A stretch of DNA of 64,000 bases from Cupriavidus necator A5-1 (GTDB lineage Bacteria > Pseudomonadota > Gammaproteobacteria > Burkholderiales > Burkholderiaceae): the NCBI RefSeq assembly GCF_000744095.1, contig NZ_JQLI01000001.1, positions 1,240,001 to 1,304,000 on the forward strand, written 5' to 3'. The stretch's first letter is position 1; each line of letters starts with the position of its first letter. A program made the translations under genes and the position numbers. Below the pieces are notes generated by a model. That model was not told where the DNA came from and did not search any database. It worked only from the letters and a program-made list of their open reading frames with translations. Below, piece by piece: positions 62,576-64,000 of this stretch.

Positions 62576-64000
62576 ATGGAAAACCTGTCGACGGCAATTC
62601 TTTCGGCCCTGACCCCGATAGCGCTTAGCGCAGCCTATTTGGCCATACGCACCTGGCTACCCAATCAGCGAGGTGTGCAAGTCCACTTAGCTATTCTGTT
62701 CGGGCTCGCCATGTGGGTCACGCTTGTTACCGCTGCCATGCAAGCCCCAGGGGTAATTGTGGATATGCGCGGAACCTTGCTGACGCTGGCGGTCCTTTTT
62801 GGTGGCACCGTTCCCGCATTGCTTGTGGCAGCGGTGGGCGTCATGACGCGATTTTGGATTGGCGGCGTCGGCACGGGGATAGGTATCGCGGCACTGGTCG
62901 TGACGTACATCGGTCTTGTCTCCTTACCTCGCATTCTGCCAGCGCGTTTCCGAAACGGAGATACGGTGTCCGGGTTCCACTTGATTGCAGGCGGATTGTG
63001 GGCAAGTTTAATCCAATGGAGTGCCATTCAACTTGCTGAAGTGAGAAGTGGTAAGGATTTAAATGACGTCCTCATGCCTGTGGCGCAGTTCTTGGTGACC
63101 ACCGTCTCCGGTAGCCTATTCATCATGGCCCAACAGCGACGGAATCTGCGTCAGGTGCTGGAATCCCAGCACGAGTTGGCAAAGGAAATGATGACTCACG
63201 ACACAGCGACGGGCTTGCTGAATCGGGCTGGCTTCACGATTGCCTTACAAGAGACATTGAATCGCCACCAAACTTCATCCGACGCCAGATTGGCGGTTAT
63301 AACCATCGGCCTTCATCGATTTCGCGAAATTAGCGATGCCATCGGTTCACAAGCGGTAGACATCCTCCTCGCCACGGTAGGTAGCCGGTTGCGCGGCCTC
63401 GCAACACAGACGCCGTTAGGAAGACTTGATAGCGATACGTTCGGTCTTTACCTAGAGAATATTGGGGAGCGCACTACCTCGGCCTTAGCCGATGAACTTC
63501 ATGCCACCTTCCGTCGACCCATTTCGCTCGGTGCACAGGCCGTCTATCTTCCGCTGAACATCGGGGTGAGCATTTTCCCGTCAGATGGCACATCTTCCTC
63601 GACACTCATATCCCAGAGCGACCAAGCTCTTCGAGTAGCAACTCAACGAGGAGACGGTCACCTTCAATATTTCAGCAGCGAGCTGGAAGCTTCTGCCGTA
63701 AGACAACTGCAACTTGAGTCGGCATTACAGCATGCGCTGAGGCGGACAGATGAGATTCGCGTCGTGTATCAACCGAAGGCGCACCTTGCCACGGGAAAGC
63801 TTGCCGGCGTCGAAGCGCTGTGCAGATGGGATTCCCGAGAGCTTGGAAAGATTAGTCCGTCGGAGTTCATTCCTGTTGCGGAGAGCAGCAATCTTATTAA
63901 TGAATTTGGTGCATGGATGCTTGAGCAAGTTTGCGCCCAAATTAACGTCTGGAGACGACAAGGGTTATCAGCGCCAGTCGTTGCAGTAAACCTGTCAGCC
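62576..64000 (+). CDS. Membrane GGDEF/EAL-domain protein, partial
   Basis: From ATG 62576, the first after an in-frame TAA, the frame runs open to the window edge. Residues 1-200 hold about six hydrophobic segments with MRGTLLTLAVLFGGTVPALLVAAVGVMTRFWIGG, similar to the 5TMR-LYT sensor of LytS-type proteins. A GGDEF domain follows (HDTATGLLNRAGF) whose active-site motif is degenerate: RLDSDTFGLYL where GGDEF would stand. The C-terminal EAL domain has an intact opening, VYQPKAHLATGKLAGVEALCRW and a later VNLS. It probably degrades or senses cyclic di-GMP and does not make it. The rest lies outside the window. Confidence 0.88.
   Translation, partial: MENLSTAILSALTPIALSAAYLAIRTWLPNQRGVQVHLAILFGLAMWVTLVTAAMQAPGVIVDMRGTLLTLAVLFGGTVPALLVAAVGVMTRFWIGGVGTGIGIAALVVTYIGLVSLPRILPARFRNGDTVSGFHLIAGGLWASLIQWSAIQLAEVRSGKDLNDVLMPVAQFLVTTVSGSLFIMAQQRRNLRQVLESQHELAKEMMTHDTATGLLNRAGFTIALQETLNRHQTSSDARLAVITIGLHRFREISDAIGSQAVDILLATVGSRLRGLATQTPLGRLDSDTFGLYLENIGERTTSALADELHATFRRPISLGAQAVYLPLNIGVSIFPSDGTSSSTLISQSDQALRVATQRGDGHLQYFSSELEASAVRQLQLESALQHALRRTDEIRVVYQPKAHLATGKLAGVEALCRWDSRELGKISPSEFIPVAESSNLINEFGAWMLEQVCAQINVWRRQGLSAPVVAVNLSA

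Overview
The window looks like accessory DNA from a betaproteobacterium of the order Burkholderiales, most likely Cupriavidus or a close relative. Several features point there: GC-rich coding sequence, two general porins of the type that starts QSSVTLYG after the signal peptide, a small DUF4148-like secreted protein, a LivM-LivG fusion, and the mix of IclR, LysR and AraC regulators beside catabolic enzymes. I see no rRNA, tRNA, CRISPR array or replication origin.

Layout. Positions 1-3236 hold an acyl-CoA block: the end of a CaiB-type CoA-transferase, a quinone oxidoreductase and a 3-hydroxyacyl-CoA dehydrogenase. An ISL3-family element and a chimeric LysR/adenylate-cyclase relic separate this from a catabolic island at about 6.4-39.7 kb, whose codons look less GC-rich by eye. 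The island carries a metallo-beta-lactamase-fold (MBL) protein, an EthD-like protein, porins and an MFS carrier. It also carries a branched-chain-type ABC importer encoded as three polypeptides (LivK-LivH, LivM-LivG, LivF), an SDR, a 3-ketosteroid-dehydrogenase-like flavoprotein with a divergent IclR gene, and a luciferase-like monooxygenase. Further along are a ribose-type ABC importer with a fused RbsA-RbsC, two SnoaL/old-yellow-enzyme pairs, an aldehyde dehydrogenase, a GMC oxidoreductase, a sugar-type binding protein and a decayed hmgA. An IS630 element sits inside the island.

Positions 39.8-50.4 kb hold a second, more GC-rich operon. It has paralogues of the flavoprotein, SDR, MBL protein and IclR regulator of the first block, plus an aromatic-ring-hydroxylase-type FAD monooxygenase with its DUF2783 partner, an MFS carrier and an SDR gene split by an IS110 element. 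The two blocks read as two versions of one oxidative/reductive pathway for an imported cyclic organic compound. I cannot name the compound.

Positions 50.4-59.8 kb are a nest of mobile DNA. A Tn7-like element with 13-bp terminal repeats carries only tnsA- and tnsB-like genes, both damaged, and lies in tandem with remains of a related element. An IS50-like element lies at its left end, and a group II intron is inserted in that element's transposase exactly within the codon of the catalytic glutamate. An IS3-family element splits tnsA. The remaining 4 kb hold a GNAT acetyltransferase, two small unrecognised genes and the start of a membrane GGDEF/EAL protein that runs off the window.
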